Assembly: GCF_018207095.1 (NCBI RefSeq)
Contig: NZ_QOCZ01000040.1
Location: 1-36,759, forward strand
Direction of reading: 5' to 3'
Origin: Nocardiopsis sp. MG754419
GTDB taxonomy: Bacteria; Actinomycetota; Actinomycetes; Streptosporangiales; Streptosporangiaceae
DNA: 36,759 nt
A model generated the notes under the pieces. It had not been told where the DNA came from. It ran no database searches and saw nothing but the letters and a program-made list of their open reading frames with translations. The translations under genes and the position numbers were made by a program. Numbering within the stretch: the stretch's first letter is position 1; every line of letters starts with the position of its first letter. Shown one piece after another: positions 13,934 through 24,698 of the stretch.

Positions 13934-16045
13934 ATGGCTAAGACTGTGCTTGACCTGGCCAAGGTCCGCAACATCGGCATCATGGCCCACATCGACGCGG
14001 GCAAGACCACGACGACCGAGCGGATCCTCTACTACACCGGTGTGACCCACAAGGTGGGCGAGGTCCACGATGGCGCCGCCACGATGGACTGGATGAAGGA
14101 GGAGCAGGAGCGGGGTATCACCATTACCTCGGCTGCTACCACCACCCACTGGGACGACCACACCATCAACATCATCGACACGCCCGGCCACGTCGACTTC
14201 ACGGTCGAGGTCGAGCGGTCGCTGCGTGTCCTCGACGGTGCCGTCGCGGTGTTCGACGCCAAGGAAGGCGTCGAGCCCCAGTCGGAGCAGGTCTGGCGTC
14301 AGGCCGACCGCTACAACGTCCCCCGCATCTGCTTCGTCAACAAGATGGACAAGATCGGGGCCGAGTTCCAGCGTTGCGTCGACATGTTCCGTGAGCGCCT
14401 CGGCGCGAACGCCATGCCGATCCAGCTGAACATCGGCGCGGAGAGCGACTTCAAGGGCGTCATCGACCTCGTGAAGATGAAGGCCTACGTCTGGAACGAC
14501 GAGGCCGCGCTGGGCGAGATGTACGACACCGTCGACATCCCCGAGACGCACGCCGACGCCGCCCGTGAGGCCCGCGACTCCTTCATCGAGACGCTGGCCG
14601 ACGCCGACGACGAGATCATGGAGATGTACCTCGAGGGCCAGGAGCCCACCGAGGAGCAGCTCGTGGTCGCGATCCGTCGGGCGACCATCGCCGGCACCGC
14701 GGTTCCCGTGGTCTGCGGCACCGCGTTCAAGAACAAGGGCGTTCAGCCCCTGCTCGACGCGGTCACCGCCTACCTCCCCTCGCCCCTGGACGTGGACGCC
14801 ATCGAGGGCCACGACCCCAAGGACGAGACCGAGGAGACCAAGCTCGAGCGCAAGCCGAGCGTGGACGAGCCGATGTCCGCTCTGGTCTTCAAGATCATGA
14901 GCGACCCGCACCTGGGCAAGCTGACCTACGTGCGCATCTACTCCGGTGTCCTCACCAGCGGTACCCAGGTGCAGAACAGCCTGAAGGGCCGCAAGGAGCG
15001 CATCGGCAAGATCTACCGCATGCACTCGAACAAGCGTGAGGAGATCGCCGAGGCCGGCGCCGGTGACATCGTCGCCGTCATGGGTCTGAAGGACACCACC
15101 ACCGGTGAGACGCTGTGCGACCCCTCGTCGCCCATCGTCCTGGAGTCCATGACCTTCCCGGCTCCGGTCATCGAGGTGGCCATCGAGCCCAAGACCAAGA
15201 GCGACCAGGAAAAGCTGGGCATCGCGATCCAGCGCCTGGCGGACGAGGACCCCTCCTTCCAGGTGGCCTCGGACGAGCAGACCGGTCAGACCGTGATCTC
15301 CGGCATGGGCGAGCTGCACCTCGAGGTGCTGGTCAACCGCATGCGCGACGAGTTCAAGGTTGAGGCGAACATCGGTAAGCCGCAGGTGGCCTACCGCGAG
15401 ACCATTCGCAAGAAGGTCGAAGGACACGTCTACACCCACAAGAAGCAGACGGGTGGTTCCGGTCAGTTCGCCAAGGTCAAGATCGACCTTGAGCCGCTGC
15501 AGACCGAGGACGGCACCGCTTCGGGGTACGAGTTCGTCAACGCCGTCACCGGTGGCCGTATCCCGCGGGAGTACATCCCGTCGGTCGACGCCGGCTGCCA
15601 GGAGGCCGCGGAGCTGGGTGTGCTCGCGCACTACCCGCTCGTCGGCATCAAGGTGCGCCTGACGGACGGCCAGTTCCACGAGGTCGACTCCTCGGAAATG
15701 GCGTTCAAGACCGCCGGTTCGATGGCCTTCAAGGAGGCCGTCAAGCTGGCGAAGCCGGCTCTCCTCGAGCCGCTGATGGCCGTCGAGGTCACCACGCCCG
15801 AGGAGTACATGGGCGATGTGGTGGGCGACCTGAACTCCCGCCGTGGACAGATTCAGTCCATGGACGAGCGTTCCGGTGTCCGTCTCGTCAAGGCCCTGGT
15901 GCCCCTCTCGGAAATGTTCGGCTACGTGGGTGACCTGCGCAGCCGTACGCAGGGTCGAGCCAACTACTCGATGGTGTTCGACTCCTACGCGGAGGTTCCG
16001 TCCGCTGTCGCCCAAGAGATTGTGGCGAAGGTTCGCGGCGAATAG
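13934..16045 (+). CDS. fusA: Translation elongation factor G
   Basis: A 703-residue EF-G, the GTPase that drives tRNA-mRNA translocation and works with RRF in ribosome recycling. The G domain has the P-loop [15 protein letters not shown] (residues 18-32), the switch segment [20 protein letters not shown] and NKMD. Domain IV (about residues 480-600) carries the [15 protein letters not shown] segment, and domain V ends with [20 protein letters not shown]. Length and domain order are normal. The ATG at 13934 is preceded by AGGGAAGA. tuf follows after 83 nt. Confidence 0.98.
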   Translation: MAKTVLDLAKVRNIGIMAHIDAGKTTTTERILYYTGVTHKVGEVHDGAATMDWMKEEQERGITITSAATTTHWDDHTINIIDTPGHVDFTVEVERSLRVLDGAVAVFDAKEGVEPQSEQVWRQADRYNVPRICFVNKMDKIGAEFQRCVDMFRERLGANAMPIQLNIGAESDFKGVIDLVKMKAYVWNDEAALGEMYDTVDIPETHADAAREARDSFIETLADADDEIMEMYLEGQEPTEEQLVVAIRRATIAGTAVPVVCGTAFKNKGVQPLLDAVTAYLPSPLDVDAIEGHDPKDETEETKLERKPSVDEPMSALVFKIMSDPHLGKLTYVRIYSGVLTSGTQVQNSLKGRKERIGKIYRMHSNKREEIAEAGAGDIVAVMGLKDTTTGETLCDPSSPIVLESMTFPAPVIEVAIEPKTKSDQEKLGIAIQRLADEDPSFQVASDEQTGQTVISGMGELHLEVLVNRMRDEFKVEANIGKPQVAYRETIRKKVEGHVYTHKKQTGGSGQFAKVKIDLEPLQTEDGTASGYEFVNAVTGGRIPREYIPSVDAGCQEAAELGVLAHYPLVGIKVRLTDGQFHEVDSSEMAFKTAGSMAFKEAVKLAKPALLEPLMAVEVTTPEEYMGDVVGDLNSRRGQIQSMDERSGVRLVKALVPLSEMFGYVGDLRSRTQGRANYSMVFDSYAEVPSAVAQEIVAKVRGE

Positions 16046-16128
16046 TCGCGAACACGCAACCAGGCTGTTCCCCGTGCCCGCGGGGTTGGACCACAGTCAG
16101 ATAGTTCTGTACGTCTAGGAGACTTCCA

Positions 16129-17322
16129 GTGGCGAAGGAAAAGTTCGAGCGGACTAAGCCGCACGTCAACATCGGCACCATCGGTCACATTGACCACGGC
16201 AAGACCACGCTGACCGCTGCCATCACCAAGGTGCTGCACGACGCGTACCCGGAGCTGAACCCGTTCACTCCGTTCGAGGACATCGACAACGCTCCTGAGG
16301 AGCGCGAGCGCGGTATCACCATCTCCGTCGCTCACGTCGAGTACCAGACCGAGGCGCGTCACTACGCCCACGTCGACTGCCCCGGCCACGCCGACTACGT
16401 GAAGAACATGATCACGGGTGCGGCGCAGATGGACGGTGCGATCCTGGTCGTGGCCGCCACCGACGGCCCGATGCCGCAGACCAAGGAGCACGTGCTCCTG
16501 GCCCGCCAGGTCGGCGTCCCCGCCATCGTCGTCGCCCTGAACAAGGCCGACATGGTGGACGACGAGGAGATCTTCGAGCTCGTCGAGCTCGAGGTCCGTG
16601 AGCTCCTCAGCGAGTACGAGTTCCCCGGCGACGACGTTCCCGTCACCAAGGTCTCGGCGCTCAAGGCGCTCGAGGGCGACGCCACGTGGGGCCAGGCCGT
16701 CCTGGAGCTCATGGGCACCGTGGACTCGTTCATCCCCGAGCCCGAGCGTGACACCGACAAGCCCTTCCTCATGCCGATCGAGGACGTCTTCTCGATCACC
16801 GGTCGCGGCACCGTCGTCACCGGTCGTATCGAGCGCGGTATCGTCAACGTGAACGAGACCGTCGACATCGTCGGCATCAAGGAAGACAAGCAGACCACCA
16901 CCGTCACCGGTGTTGAGATGTTCCGCAAGCTGCTCGACCAGGGCCAGGCCGGTGACAACGTCGGTCTGCTCCTGCGCGGCATCAAGCGCGAGGACGTCGA
17001 GCGCGGCCAGGTCGTCATCAAGCCCGGCACGACCACCCCGCACACCGAGTTCGAGGGCCAGGTCGTCATCCTGTCCAAGGACGAGGGTGGCCGCCACACG
17101 CCGTTCTTCAACAACTACCGCCCCCAGTTCTACTTCCGCACCACCGACGTCACCGGTGTCGTGACGCTGCCGGAGGGCACGGAGATGGTCATGCCCGGTG
17201 ACAACACCGAGATGACCGTCCAGCTCATCCAGCCGGTCGCCATGGAAGAGGGCTTGAAGTTCGCCATCCGTGAGGGTGGCCGGACCGTGGGCGCGGGTCG
17301 CGTCACGAAGATCCTCAAGTAA
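16129..17322 (+). CDS. tuf: Translation elongation factor Tu
   Basis: A 397-residue EF-Tu that delivers aminoacyl-tRNA to the ribosomal A site. It shows GHIDHGKT (19-26), the switch segment [40 protein letters not shown] and NKADMVDD. Domain 2 carries [16 protein letters not shown] and the C-terminus has [16 protein letters not shown]. The GTG at 16129 follows TAGGAG (16116-16121). The 83-nt fusA-tuf spacer has a small hairpin (16070-16085) and a weak promoter-like pair, TTGGAC (16086-16091) with TACGTC (16110-16115). Streptomyces tuf1 is known to have a separate promoter in this spacer, so independent transcription is possible here. Confidence 0.98.
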   Translation: MAKEKFERTKPHVNIGTIGHIDHGKTTLTAAITKVLHDAYPELNPFTPFEDIDNAPEERERGITISVAHVEYQTEARHYAHVDCPGHADYVKNMITGAAQMDGAILVVAATDGPMPQTKEHVLLARQVGVPAIVVALNKADMVDDEEIFELVELEVRELLSEYEFPGDDVPVTKVSALKALEGDATWGQAVLELMGTVDSFIPEPERDTDKPFLMPIEDVFSITGRGTVVTGRIERGIVNVNETVDIVGIKEDKQTTTVTGVEMFRKLLDQGQAGDNVGLLLRGIKREDVERGQVVIKPGTTTPHTEFEGQVVILSKDEGGRHTPFFNNYRPQFYFRTTDVTGVVTLPEGTEMVMPGDNTEMTVQLIQPVAMEEGLKFAIREGGRTVGAGRVTKILK

Positions 17323-17327
17323 TACGA

Positions 17328-17394
17328 ACGTCGGGATGGCCCCGCGAGGAGCCGTCCCGACGTGGCGGGTGGGCCGCATCACCGCGGCCCACCC
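17328..17394 (+). terminator. Tandem hairpin terminator after tuf
   Basis: The first hairpin pairs 17328-17340 with 17351-17363 (13 bp, one wobble). The second pairs 17367-17377 with 17384-17394 (11 bp perfect, loop ATCACC). No T tract follows either. Two stable stems in a row at the end of the str operon fit actinobacterial termination or 3'-end protection. Confidence 0.75.
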
Positions 17395-17400
17395 ACCACA

Positions 17401-17580
17401 TTGACAAGACGTCATCGGGCTCTGTGACGGTGACGCACCGCAGGGGCAAGCCCTGTTGCGGTTTCTCAAGGGAATAGGGGCTCACGGCCGACACGCCGGC
17501 GGATTCGCCGACGGGCCTGGGCTTCTGTGACCGGGACTGCTCACCGTTACGGACACTGAAGCGAAGGACGAACAGGCCAC
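17401..17580 (+). promoter_or_regulatory. S10 operon upstream region with a perfect -35-like TTGACA
   Basis: TTGACA occurs at 17401-17406, just after the tuf terminator, but no good -10 sits 16-19 bp downstream (best GTGACG at 17424-17429). A small hairpin CGGCG-GATT-CGCCG lies at 17497-17510 in the presumed rpsJ leader. In E. coli the S10 leader is the target of L4 control; whether this leader acts likewise cannot be told from sequence. Confidence 0.3.
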
Positions 17581-17889
17581 ATGGCGGGACAGAAGATCCG
17601 CATTCGGCTAAAGGCCTATGACCACGAGGTCATCGACAGCTCGGCGAAGAAGATCGTCGAGACCGTGACGCGAACTGGCGCACAGGTCGCGGGCCCGGTG
17701 CCGCTGCCGACGGAGAAGAACGTTTACTGCGTCATCCGATCGCCGCACAAGTACAAGGACTCGCGCGAGCACTTCGAGATGCGCACCCACAAGCGGCTGA
17801 TCGACATCATCGACCCGACCCCCAAGACGGTCGACTCGCTCATGCGACTCGACCTGCCGGCCGGCGTTGACATCGAGATCAAGCTTTAA
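17581..17889 (+). CDS. rpsJ: 30S ribosomal protein S10
   Basis: A 102-residue S10, first gene of the S10 operon. It sits in the 30S head and in other bacteria also joins NusB in antitermination. The sequence [47 protein letters not shown] and the conserved [13 protein letters not shown] segment leave no doubt. The ATG at 17581 is preceded by GCGAAGGACGAA. It is followed 12 nt later by rplC. Confidence 0.98.
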   Translation: MAGQKIRIRLKAYDHEVIDSSAKKIVETVTRTGAQVAGPVPLPTEKNVYCVIRSPHKYKDSREHFEMRTHKRLIDIIDPTPKTVDSLMRLDLPAGVDIEIKL

Positions 17890-17901
17890 GGACGCACAGA
17901 C

Positions 17902-18552
17902 ATGGCCACCAAGCAGATCAAGGGAGTTCTGGGCGAAAAGCTCGGCATGACCCAGGTCTTCGACGACGCGGGCAAGATCGTGCCCGTGACCGTCCTGAAG
18001 GCCGGTCCGTGCGTCGTGAGCCGCATCCGGACTCCGGACACCGATGGCTACTCCGCCATCCAGCTCGGCTACGGGCAGATCAACCCGCGCAAGGTCAACA
18101 AGCCCCTGGGCGACTACCTTCGCGCGAACGACCTGACCCCGCGCCGCCACTACGTCGAGGTCCGCACGACCGACGCCTCCGAGTACACGCTCGGCCAGGA
18201 GGTCGACGCGGCGACGTTCGAGACCGGCCAGAGGGTCGACGTCACGGGCAAGAGCAAGGGCAAGGGCTTCGCCGGTGTGATGAAGCGCCACGGTTTCCGT
18301 GGTCTCTCCGCCACGCACGGTACGCAGCGCAAGCACCGCTCGCCCGGTTCCATCGGCGGCTGCGCCACGCCCGGCCGCGTTTTCAAGGGCATGCGGATGG
18401 CCGGGCGCATGGGCAACGTGCGCAAGACCGTCCAGAACCTGACCGTTCACTCCGTGGACGCGGAGAAGGGCCTCATCCTGGTCAAGGGTGCGGTGCCCGG
18501 TCCCAACGGCGGTCTGGTGCTCGTCCGCACCGCTGTGAAGGGGGACAAGTAA
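17902..18552 (+). CDS. rplC: 50S ribosomal protein L3
   Basis: A 216-residue L3, one of the proteins that start 50S assembly. Its central extension (about residues 120-165, [50 protein letters not shown]) reaches towards the peptidyl transferase centre. The N-terminus [31 protein letters not shown] is typical. The ATG follows TTAAGGACG. rplD begins 3 nt after the stop, a tight operon junction. Confidence 0.98.
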   Translation: MATKQIKGVLGEKLGMTQVFDDAGKIVPVTVLKAGPCVVSRIRTPDTDGYSAIQLGYGQINPRKVNKPLGDYLRANDLTPRRHYVEVRTTDASEYTLGQEVDAATFETGQRVDVTGKSKGKGFAGVMKRHGFRGLSATHGTQRKHRSPGSIGGCATPGRVFKGMRMAGRMGNVRKTVQNLTVHSVDAEKGLILVKGAVPGPNGGLVLVRTAVKGDK

Positions 18553-18555
18553 GTC

Positions 18556-19227
18556 ATGGCCCAGATCGAGGTCAAGAACCCCGAGGGCGGCTCCAAGGGC
18601 AGCGTCGAGCTTCCCGAGAGCGTCTTCGCCCAGCAGGTCAGCATTCCGCTGATCCACCAGGTCGTGAACGCCCAGCTGGCCGCCGGCCGTCAGGGCACGC
18701 ACGCCACCAAGACCCGCGGCGAGGTCCGCGGTGGTGGCAAGAAGCCGTACCGCCAGAAGGGCACCGGCCGGGCTCGTCAGGGCTCGATCCGCGCTCCGCA
18801 GTACACCGGCGGTGGCACCGTTCACGGTCCCCAGCCGCGTGACTACAGCCAGCGGACCCCGAAGAAGATGAAGGCCGCCGCCCTGCGTGGCGCCCTCTCG
18901 GACCGGGCGAACCACGGCCGTATCCACGTCGTCGGCCAGTTCGTGGCCGCCGACGCGGAGAGCAAGTTCACGCAGACCGCTCTGACGACGCTGCGCCAGG
19001 TCACCGAGTCCGACAAGGTTCTCGTCGTCCTGGCCCGCGAGGACGAGCACAACCGGCGCGCCCTGCGCAACCTCGAAGAGGTCCACATCCTCGACGCGGA
19101 CCAGGTGAACACCTACGACGTCCTCTACTCGGACGACGTGGTCTTCACCGAGGCGGGCTACGCCGAGTTCCTGGCCCACGCGGCCGGTGCCTCCAAGGCC
19201 GCTGAGTCCGAGGAGGACGACCAGTGA
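18556..19227 (+). CDS. rplD: 50S ribosomal protein L4
   Basis: A 223-residue L4 lining the nascent-peptide exit tunnel. The long tunnel loop is visible as [40 protein letters not shown] (about residues 54-95), with no change at the usual macrolide-resistance positions that I can recognise. In E. coli L4 also represses the S10 operon. The acidic C-terminus (AAESEEDDQ) is an ordinary lineage tail. Its stop codon overlaps the GTG start of rplW by 4 nt. Confidence 0.98.
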   Translation: MAQIEVKNPEGGSKGSVELPESVFAQQVSIPLIHQVVNAQLAAGRQGTHATKTRGEVRGGGKKPYRQKGTGRARQGSIRAPQYTGGGTVHGPQPRDYSQRTPKKMKAAALRGALSDRANHGRIHVVGQFVAADAESKFTQTALTTLRQVTESDKVLVVLAREDEHNRRALRNLEEVHILDADQVNTYDVLYSDDVVFTEAGYAEFLAHAAGASKAAESEEDDQ

Positions 19228-19514
19228 GGATCGCCGACCACCGGGACATCATCGTCGAGCCGGTGATCTCCGAGAAGAGCTACGGGCTCATGGACGAGAA
19301 CAAGTACACGTTCATCGTTCGCCCGGACGCCAACAAGACCCAGATCAAGATCGCGATCGAGAAGATCTTCGAAGTGAAGGTCACGGCCGTGAACACGATC
19401 AACCGGAAGGGTAAGCGCAAGCGCACCCGCTTCGGTTTCGGGAAGCGCCCTGACACGAAGCGCGCGATCGTCAGCCTCGCCGAGGGTGACCGCATCGACA
19501 TCTTCGGTCAGTGA
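19224..19514 (+). CDS. rplW: 50S ribosomal protein L23
   Basis: A 96-residue L23, located at the tunnel exit where trigger factor and SRP dock. It begins [32 protein letters not shown] and has the basic loop [24 protein letters not shown]. The GTG start at 19224 lies within the end of rplD (GTGA overlap), so translation is probably coupled. rplB is 56 nt downstream. Confidence 0.97.
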   Translation: MRIADHRDIIVEPVISEKSYGLMDENKYTFIVRPDANKTQIKIAIEKIFEVKVTAVNTINRKGKRKRTRFGFGKRPDTKRAIVSLAEGDRIDIFGQ

Positions 19515-19570
19515 GTTTCCGGGTCTGACCGCTACACACCAAGTAACACGTAAAGGAATGCGCGAAGAAG

Positions 19571-20410
19571 ATGGGCATTCGTAAGTACAAGCCGACGACG
19601 CCGGGTCGTCGCGGCTCCAGCGTGAGCGACTTCGTCGAGATCACGCGTTCGGAGCCGGAGAAGTCCCTGGTTCGTCCGCTTCACTCCAAGGGCGGTCGTA
19701 ACGGCCACGGCCGGATCACCGCTCGTCACCAGGGTGGCGGGCACAAGCGCGCCTACCGCGTGATCGACTTCCGTCGTCACGACAAGGACGGCGTGCCGGC
19801 CAAGGTCGCTCACATCGAGTACGACCCCAACCGCACCGCTCGCATCGCTCTGCTCCACTACGTGGACGGTGAGAAGCGCTACATTCTGGCGCCCGCCGGC
19901 CTCAAGCAGGGCGACAAGGTCGAGAACGGCCCCCAGTCCGACATCAAGCCGGGCAACTGCCTCCCGCTGCGCAACATCCCCACGGGTACGTTCGTGCACG
20001 CGGTCGAGCTGAAGCCGGGCGGCGGTGCCAAGCTGGGCCGCTCCGCGGGATCTCAGATCCAGCTCCTGGCCAAGGAAGGGCGCTACGCCACGCTGCGTAT
20101 GCCCTCCGGTGAAATGCGCCTGGTGGAGATCACCTGCCGCGCCACCGTCGGCCAGGTCGGCAACGCCGAGCAGTCCAACATCAACTGGGGTAAGGCCGGC
20201 CGCTCGCGGTGGAAGGGCAAGCGCCCGACCGTCCGTGGTGTGGTCATGAACCCGGTCGACCACCCGCACGGTGGTGGTGAGGGCAAGACCTCCGGTGGTC
20301 GTCACCCGGTCAGCCCCTGGGGCAAGAAGGAAGGCCGGACCCGGGCCAAGAACAAGGCCAGCGACAAGCTGATCGTGCGGCGTCGGCGTAGCGGTAAGAA
20401 GAAGCGGTAA
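19571..20410 (+). CDS. rplB: 50S ribosomal protein L2
   Basis: A 279-residue L2, a primary 23S rRNA binder needed for subunit association and peptidyl transferase activity. The first domain is an OB fold ([26 protein letters not shown]). The second contains the highly conserved [13 protein letters not shown] motif with H231 and H233. The C-terminus is basic ([11 protein letters not shown]). The ATG follows AAAGGAATGCGCGAAGAAG; rpsS is 12 nt downstream. Confidence 0.98.
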   Translation: MGIRKYKPTTPGRRGSSVSDFVEITRSEPEKSLVRPLHSKGGRNGHGRITARHQGGGHKRAYRVIDFRRHDKDGVPAKVAHIEYDPNRTARIALLHYVDGEKRYILAPAGLKQGDKVENGPQSDIKPGNCLPLRNIPTGTFVHAVELKPGGGAKLGRSAGSQIQLLAKEGRYATLRMPSGEMRLVEITCRATVGQVGNAEQSNINWGKAGRSRWKGKRPTVRGVVMNPVDHPHGGGEGKTSGGRHPVSPWGKKEGRTRAKNKASDKLIVRRRRSGKKKR

Positions 20411-20422
20411 GGAGCACGTCTG

Positions 20423-20701
20423 ATGCCACGTAGCCTTAAGAAGGGTCCCTTCGTCGACGACCACCTCATCAAGAAGGTGGAAGTACAGAACGAGAAGGGG
20501 ACCAAGAACGTCATCAAGACGTGGTCCCGGCGGTCCATGATCGTCCCGGAGATGATCGGTCACACGATCGCCGTCCACGACGGCCGCAAGCACGTTCCGG
20601 TGTTCGTGTCGGAGTCGATGGTCGGCCACAAGCTCGGTGAGTTCGCTCCCACGCGTACTTTCCGTAGCCACGTCAAGGAAGACCGCCGTAGCCGCCGTTA
20701 G
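20423..20701 (+). CDS. rpsS: 30S ribosomal protein S19
   Basis: A 92-residue S19 of the 30S head, which contacts the A-site finger and works with S13. It shows [49 protein letters not shown] and [25 protein letters not shown]. The ATG at 20423 is preceded by GTAAGGAGCACGTC. The gap to rplV is 75 nt. Confidence 0.98.
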   Translation: MPRSLKKGPFVDDHLIKKVEVQNEKGTKNVIKTWSRRSMIVPEMIGHTIAVHDGRKHVPVFVSESMVGHKLGEFAPTRTFRSHVKEDRRSRR

Positions 20702-20776
20702 CGGTTGCAGCAGTTGTAAGAACCATGTTCTCCGCGGTGAGTGGAGAAGACATTTTCCGTGAGCGAGGGAAAAGCG

Positions 20777-21144
20777 ATGGGAACGAGGGCACAGGCGCGG
20801 TTCGTCCGCGTTACGCCCCGCAAGGCTCGCCGGGTGGCGGACCTTATTCGCGGGTTGCCCGCTGACGAGGCACAGGCGGTGCTCCGGTTCGCTCCCCAGT
20901 CGGCGAGTGAGCCCGTTGGCAAGGTGCTGGCTAGCGCCATCGCCAACGCCGAGCACAACGACAAGCTGGACCGAGAGAACCTGGTGGTCGAGCGCGTCTG
21001 GGTGGACGAGGGTCCGACCCTGAAGCGCATTCGTCCGCGAGGCTTCGGCCGGGCTTTCCGTGTCACCAAGCGCACGAGCCACATCACCGTGGTCGTCGCC
21101 GATGACGCGGTCGCCTCGTCCAAGACGAAGGAAAGGACCCGATA

Positions 21145-21145
<1 letters not shown>
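20777..21145 (+). CDS. rplV: 50S ribosomal protein L22
   Basis: A 122-residue L22 whose beta-hairpin lines the exit tunnel with L4. I chose the ATG at 20777 ([27 protein letters not shown]), preceded by GCGAGGGAAAAG and aligned with the usual family start. An in-frame GTG at 20741 would add 12 unlikely residues. The tunnel hairpin is [26 protein letters not shown]. Its stop codon shares one base with the rpsC start (TAGTG). Confidence 0.96.
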
Positions 21146-21933
<788 letters not shown>

Positions 21934-21936
21934 CCC

Positions 21937-22350
21937 GTGCTTATTCCTCGTAAGGTCAAGTACCGCAAGCAGCACCACCCGGACCTTCGTGGCAAGGCCA
22001 AGGGCGGGACGTCGGTCACCTTCGGTGAGTTCGGCATCCAGGCGCTGGAGTCGGCCTACGTGACGAACCGTCAGATCGAGTCCGCTCGTATCGCCATGAC
22101 GCGTCACATCAAGCGTGGCGGCAAGGTGTGGATCAACATCTTCCCGGACCGTCCGCTGACGAAGAAGCCCGCCGAGGTCCGCATGGGTTCCGGTAAGGGT
22201 TCACCCGAGTGGTGGGTCGCACCGGTCAAGCCCGGTCGCGTGATGTTCGAGCTGTCGGGCGTGCCCGAGGCCGTGGCCAAGGAGGCCATGCGCCGTGCGA
22301 TGCACAAGCTCCCGATGAAGTGCAAGTTTGTTACGCGGGAGGGGGAGTGA
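21937..22350 (+). CDS. rplP: 50S ribosomal protein L16
   Basis: A 137-residue L16 that positions A-site tRNA in the peptidyl transferase centre. The start [24 protein letters not shown] and the [23 protein letters not shown] motif are diagnostic. The E. coli hydroxylated arginine equivalent (in [12 protein letters not shown]) is present. The GTG at 21937 follows GAGGGGAGCTGACCC, which overlaps the end of rpsC. The stop TGA shares its last base with the rpmC start. Confidence 0.98.
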   Translation: MLIPRKVKYRKQHHPDLRGKAKGGTSVTFGEFGIQALESAYVTNRQIESARIAMTRHIKRGGKVWINIFPDRPLTKKPAEVRMGSGKGSPEWWVAPVKPGRVMFELSGVPEAVAKEAMRRAMHKLPMKCKFVTREGE

Positions 22351-22604
22351 TGGCGAAGTCCGTGACTGCCCACGAGCTGCGCGACCAGTCCGTCGAGGAC
22401 CTGGTCACGAAGCTCAAGGAAGCCAAGGAAGAGCTCTTCAACCTCCGCTTCCAGGCCGCCACCGGCCAGCTCGACAACCACAGCCGTCTTCGCACGGTCA
22501 AGCGCGAGATCGCGCGGATCTACACGGTCCTGCGCGAGCACGAGCTGGGCATCGTTTCGCTGTCTGGTGAGTCGGCTGAGGAGACGAAGGAAGCAGCCGA
22601 ATGA
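22350..22604 (+). CDS. rpmC: 50S ribosomal protein L29
   Basis: An 84-residue L29, a two-helix protein at the tunnel exit near L23. It shows [63 protein letters not shown]. The C-terminal tail [13 protein letters not shown] makes it somewhat longer than the E. coli protein. The ATG at 22350 shares one base with the rplP stop and has GGGGGAG upstream. The end overlaps rpsQ by 4 nt (ATGA). Confidence 0.97.
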   Translation: MAKSVTAHELRDQSVEDLVTKLKEAKEELFNLRFQAATGQLDNHSRLRTVKREIARIYTVLREHELGIVSLSGESAEETKEAAE

Positions 22605-22873
22605 CTGAGAACCAGACCGCGACCCGCAACTACCGCAAGGTGCGCGAGGGCTACGTCGTCAGCGACAAGATGGACAAGACCGTCGTTGTCGAGGTCGAGG
22701 ACCGCGTCAAGCACGCCCTGTACGGCAAGGTCATCCGTCGGACGACCAAGTACAAGGCCCATGACGAGGCGAACTCCTGTGGCGTCGGTGACCGGGTCCG
22801 CATGATGGAGACCCGGCCGCTCTCCGCGACGAAGCGTTGGCGCGTCGTGGAGATCCTGGAGAAGGCTAAGTAA
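22601..22873 (+). CDS. rpsQ: 30S ribosomal protein S17
   Basis: A 90-residue S17 with an OB fold that binds 16S rRNA early in assembly. It contains [47 protein letters not shown] and ends [25 protein letters not shown]. The start overlaps rpmC by 4 nt. It is the last gene of the S10 operon in the E. coli arrangement; here too a strong hairpin follows 9 nt after the stop. Confidence 0.97.
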   Translation: MTENQTATRNYRKVREGYVVSDKMDKTVVVEVEDRVKHALYGKVIRRTTKYKAHDEANSCGVGDRVRMMETRPLSATKRWRVVEILEKAK

Positions 22874-22882
22874 CCCCGGCCT

Positions 22883-22915
22883 GTCGGCGGCCGACACACG
22901 TTGTCGGCCGCCGAC
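22883..22915 (+). terminator. 14-bp hairpin at the S10/spc operon boundary
   Basis: Bases 22883-22896 pair perfectly with 22902-22915 (loop CACGT), with no T tract. It sits between rpsQ and rplN, the border of the classical S10 and spc operons. It may be a partial terminator, an RNase processing site or a 3'-end stabiliser. Confidence 0.6.
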
Positions 22916-22977
22916 GCGAGGGGTGAGACCACCTAGCCGTGCGGCAGTGGACCGCACGCATCACATCAGGAGCAGAC

Positions 22978-23346
22978 GTGATTCAGCAGGAGTCGCGACT
23001 CAAGGTCGCCGACAACACGGGTGCCAAGGAGATCCTTACCATCCGTGTTCTCGGTGGCTCGGGTCGGCGCTACGCCGGGATCGGCGACACCATCGTCGCC
23101 ACGGTGAAGGACGCCCTGCCTGGCGCTGGAGTCAAGAAGGGCGACGTCGTCAAGGCCGTTATCGTGCGCACCGTCAAGGAGCGCCGCCGGCCCGACGGCT
23201 CCTACATCCGCTTCGATGAGAACGCTGCCGTGCTCATCAAGGACGGTGGGGACCCGCGAGGCACCCGCATCTTCGGCCCGGTCGGCCGTGAGCTGCGTGA
23301 CAAGAAGTACATGCGCATCATTTCGCTGGCGCCGGAGGTGCTCTAA
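22978..23346 (+). CDS. rplN: 50S ribosomal protein L14
   Basis: A 122-residue L14 at the subunit interface, forming intersubunit bridges and the docking site for RsfS. It begins [37 protein letters not shown]. The GTG at 22978 is preceded by AGGAGCAGAC; the in-frame upstream extension is not conserved. The end [26 protein letters not shown] is typical. It is the first spc-operon gene; rplX starts 3 nt after the stop. Confidence 0.97.
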   Translation: MIQQESRLKVADNTGAKEILTIRVLGGSGRRYAGIGDTIVATVKDALPGAGVKKGDVVKAVIVRTVKERRRPDGSYIRFDENAAVLIKDGGDPRGTRIFGPVGRELRDKKYMRIISLAPEVL

Positions 23347-23349
23347 GCG

Positions 23350-23655
23350 ATGAAGATCAAATCTGGCGACGAGGTCATCGTTCTCGCCGGCAAGGACAAG
23401 GGTGCCACCGGCAAGGTCGTCAAGGCCCTGCCGAAGGAAGACCGTGTCATCGTCGAGGGCGTCAACCTGGTCAAGAAGCACAGGAAGGCCAACCCGGCCG
23501 GCGGCCAGCAGGGCGAGGTCGTGACCAAGGAGGCTCCCATCCACGTGAGCAATGTCGCGCTCGCCGTGGACGGTAAGGCCACCCGGGCGGGCTACCGCTT
23601 CGAGGAGGACGGAACCAAGGTTCGCGTCTCCCGCCGCACCGGTAAGGACATTTGA
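23350..23655 (+). CDS. rplX: 50S ribosomal protein L24
   Basis: A 101-residue L24 with an N-terminal KOW motif ([44 protein letters not shown]). It initiates 50S assembly by binding the 5' domain of 23S rRNA. The C-terminal half contains [41 protein letters not shown]. The stop TGA shares one base with the chosen ATG of rplE. Confidence 0.97.
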   Translation: MKIKSGDEVIVLAGKDKGATGKVVKALPKEDRVIVEGVNLVKKHRKANPAGGQQGEVVTKEAPIHVSNVALAVDGKATRAGYRFEEDGTKVRVSRRTGKDI

Positions 23656-24230
23656 TGACGGTTACGAACGACATCACGGCCCCTCCGATGCCGCGGCTCA
23701 AGGAGAAGTACCGCAACGAGATCGCTGCGGGCCTCAAGGACGAGTTCGGCATCGAGAACGTCATGCAGATCCCCGGTCTCACGAAGATCGTGGTGAACAT
23801 GGGCGTCGGTGAGGCGGCTCGTGACGCGAAGCTGATCCAGGGTGCGATCGCCGACATCTCGGCGATCACCGGGCAGAAGCCGAAGATCAACCGGGCCAAG
23901 AACTCCATCGCGCAGTTCAAGCTGCGCGAGGGTCAGCCGATCGGCGTCAGCGTCACGCTGCGCGGCGACCGGATGTGGGAGTTCCTCGACCGGCTGCTCT
24001 CGCTGGCCCTGCCCCGTATCAGGGACTTCCGCGGCCTGTCCCCGAAGCAGTTCGACGGGAACGGCAACTACACCTTCGGACTGACCGAGCAGGTCATGTT
24101 CCACGAGGTGGACCCGGACAAGGTCGACCGGCAGCGTGGGATGGACATCACTGTCGTCACCACCGCCACGACCGACGACCACGGCCGCAGCCTGCTCAAG
24201 CGGCTCGGTTTCCCGTTCAAGGAAGCCTGA
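23655..24230 (+). CDS. rplE: 50S ribosomal protein L5
   Basis: A 191-residue L5 that binds 5S rRNA and contacts P-site tRNA and S13. Conserved parts are [65 protein letters not shown] and [24 protein letters not shown] place the start at ATG 23655, overlapping the rplX stop by one base, with GGTAAGGA upstream. A TTG at 23652 would add one residue. The N-terminus is slightly long but ordinary. Confidence 0.97.
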   Translation: MTVTNDITAPPMPRLKEKYRNEIAAGLKDEFGIENVMQIPGLTKIVVNMGVGEAARDAKLIQGAIADISAITGQKPKINRAKNSIAQFKLREGQPIGVSVTLRGDRMWEFLDRLLSLALPRIRDFRGLSPKQFDGNGNYTFGLTEQVMFHEVDPDKVDRQRGMDITVVTTATTDDHGRSLLKRLGFPFKEA

Positions 24231-24240
24231 GGGGTTAACG

Positions 24241-24426
24241 ATGGCTAAGAAGTCACTGATCGCCAAGGCGAACCGGAAGCCGAAGTTCGGCGTTCGGGCG
24301 TATACTCGATGCTCGCGGTGCGGCCGTCCGCGCGCCGTCTTCCGGAAGTTCGGCCTGTGCCGTATCTGCTTCCGCGAGATGGCGCACCGTGGCGAGCTGC
24401 CCGGTATCACCAAGTCGAGCTGGTAG
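24241..24426 (+). CDS. rpsN: 30S ribosomal protein S14, zinc-binding type
   Basis: A 61-residue short S14 (type Z). The zinc ribbon is complete: C24, C27, C40 and C43 ([24 protein letters not shown]). S14 belongs to the 30S head. Many actinobacteria also keep a longer zinc-free S14 elsewhere under Zur control, which swaps in during zinc starvation; that paralog is not in this window. The ATG follows GAGGGGTTAACG and the gap from rplE is 10 nt. Confidence 0.97.
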   Translation: MAKKSLIAKANRKPKFGVRAYTRCSRCGRPRAVFRKFGLCRICFREMAHRGELPGITKSSW

Positions 24427-24434
24427 TTTCCGGC

Positions 24435-24534
24435 GGGGCCGATCCGACGCGACAGCGCGGTCGGCCCCCGGAGACGCCCCCCTCCAGGGGGCTCGATGCA
24501 GGGCCCGTCACGTTCCTCCTCCGAGGCTGACGGG
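24435..24534 (+). terminator. Three hairpins in the rpsN-rpsH spacer
   Basis: GGGGCCGA (24435-24442) pairs with TCGGCCCC (24461-24468), extended by an inner CCG/CGG. GCCCCC (24476-24481) pairs with GGGGGC (24487-24492). CCCGTCA (24504-24510) pairs with TGACGGG (24528-24534), with an inner CCTC/GAGG stem. The 272-nt spacer holds no gene. It may terminate or attenuate transcription and carry a leader for rpsH. Confidence 0.5.
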
Positions 24535-24698
24535 AAGAGCAACATCCAATTCACCAGGGCACGGCAGTCCCACGCGGACCGCGGTGCCCACGACCACGCC
24601 GTAGGTCCGTTTGTGCACTCCACGGGGGAGACTCCGCAGGGGGCAGGCTCTGGGAAGGCCCGCACTCGGAAACCGCGGTGAGGAAGGGCCAGTCGGCC

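Noticed and set aside
20741..20776. Longer rplV from GTG 20741
   Set aside because: The added residues are not part of L22, and the ATG at 20777 has its own GAGGGA binding site.
24496..24681. Small gene in the rpsN-rpsH spacer
   Set aside because: The 61-residue frame overlaps a hairpin, has no conserved sequence and lacks a good ribosome binding site.
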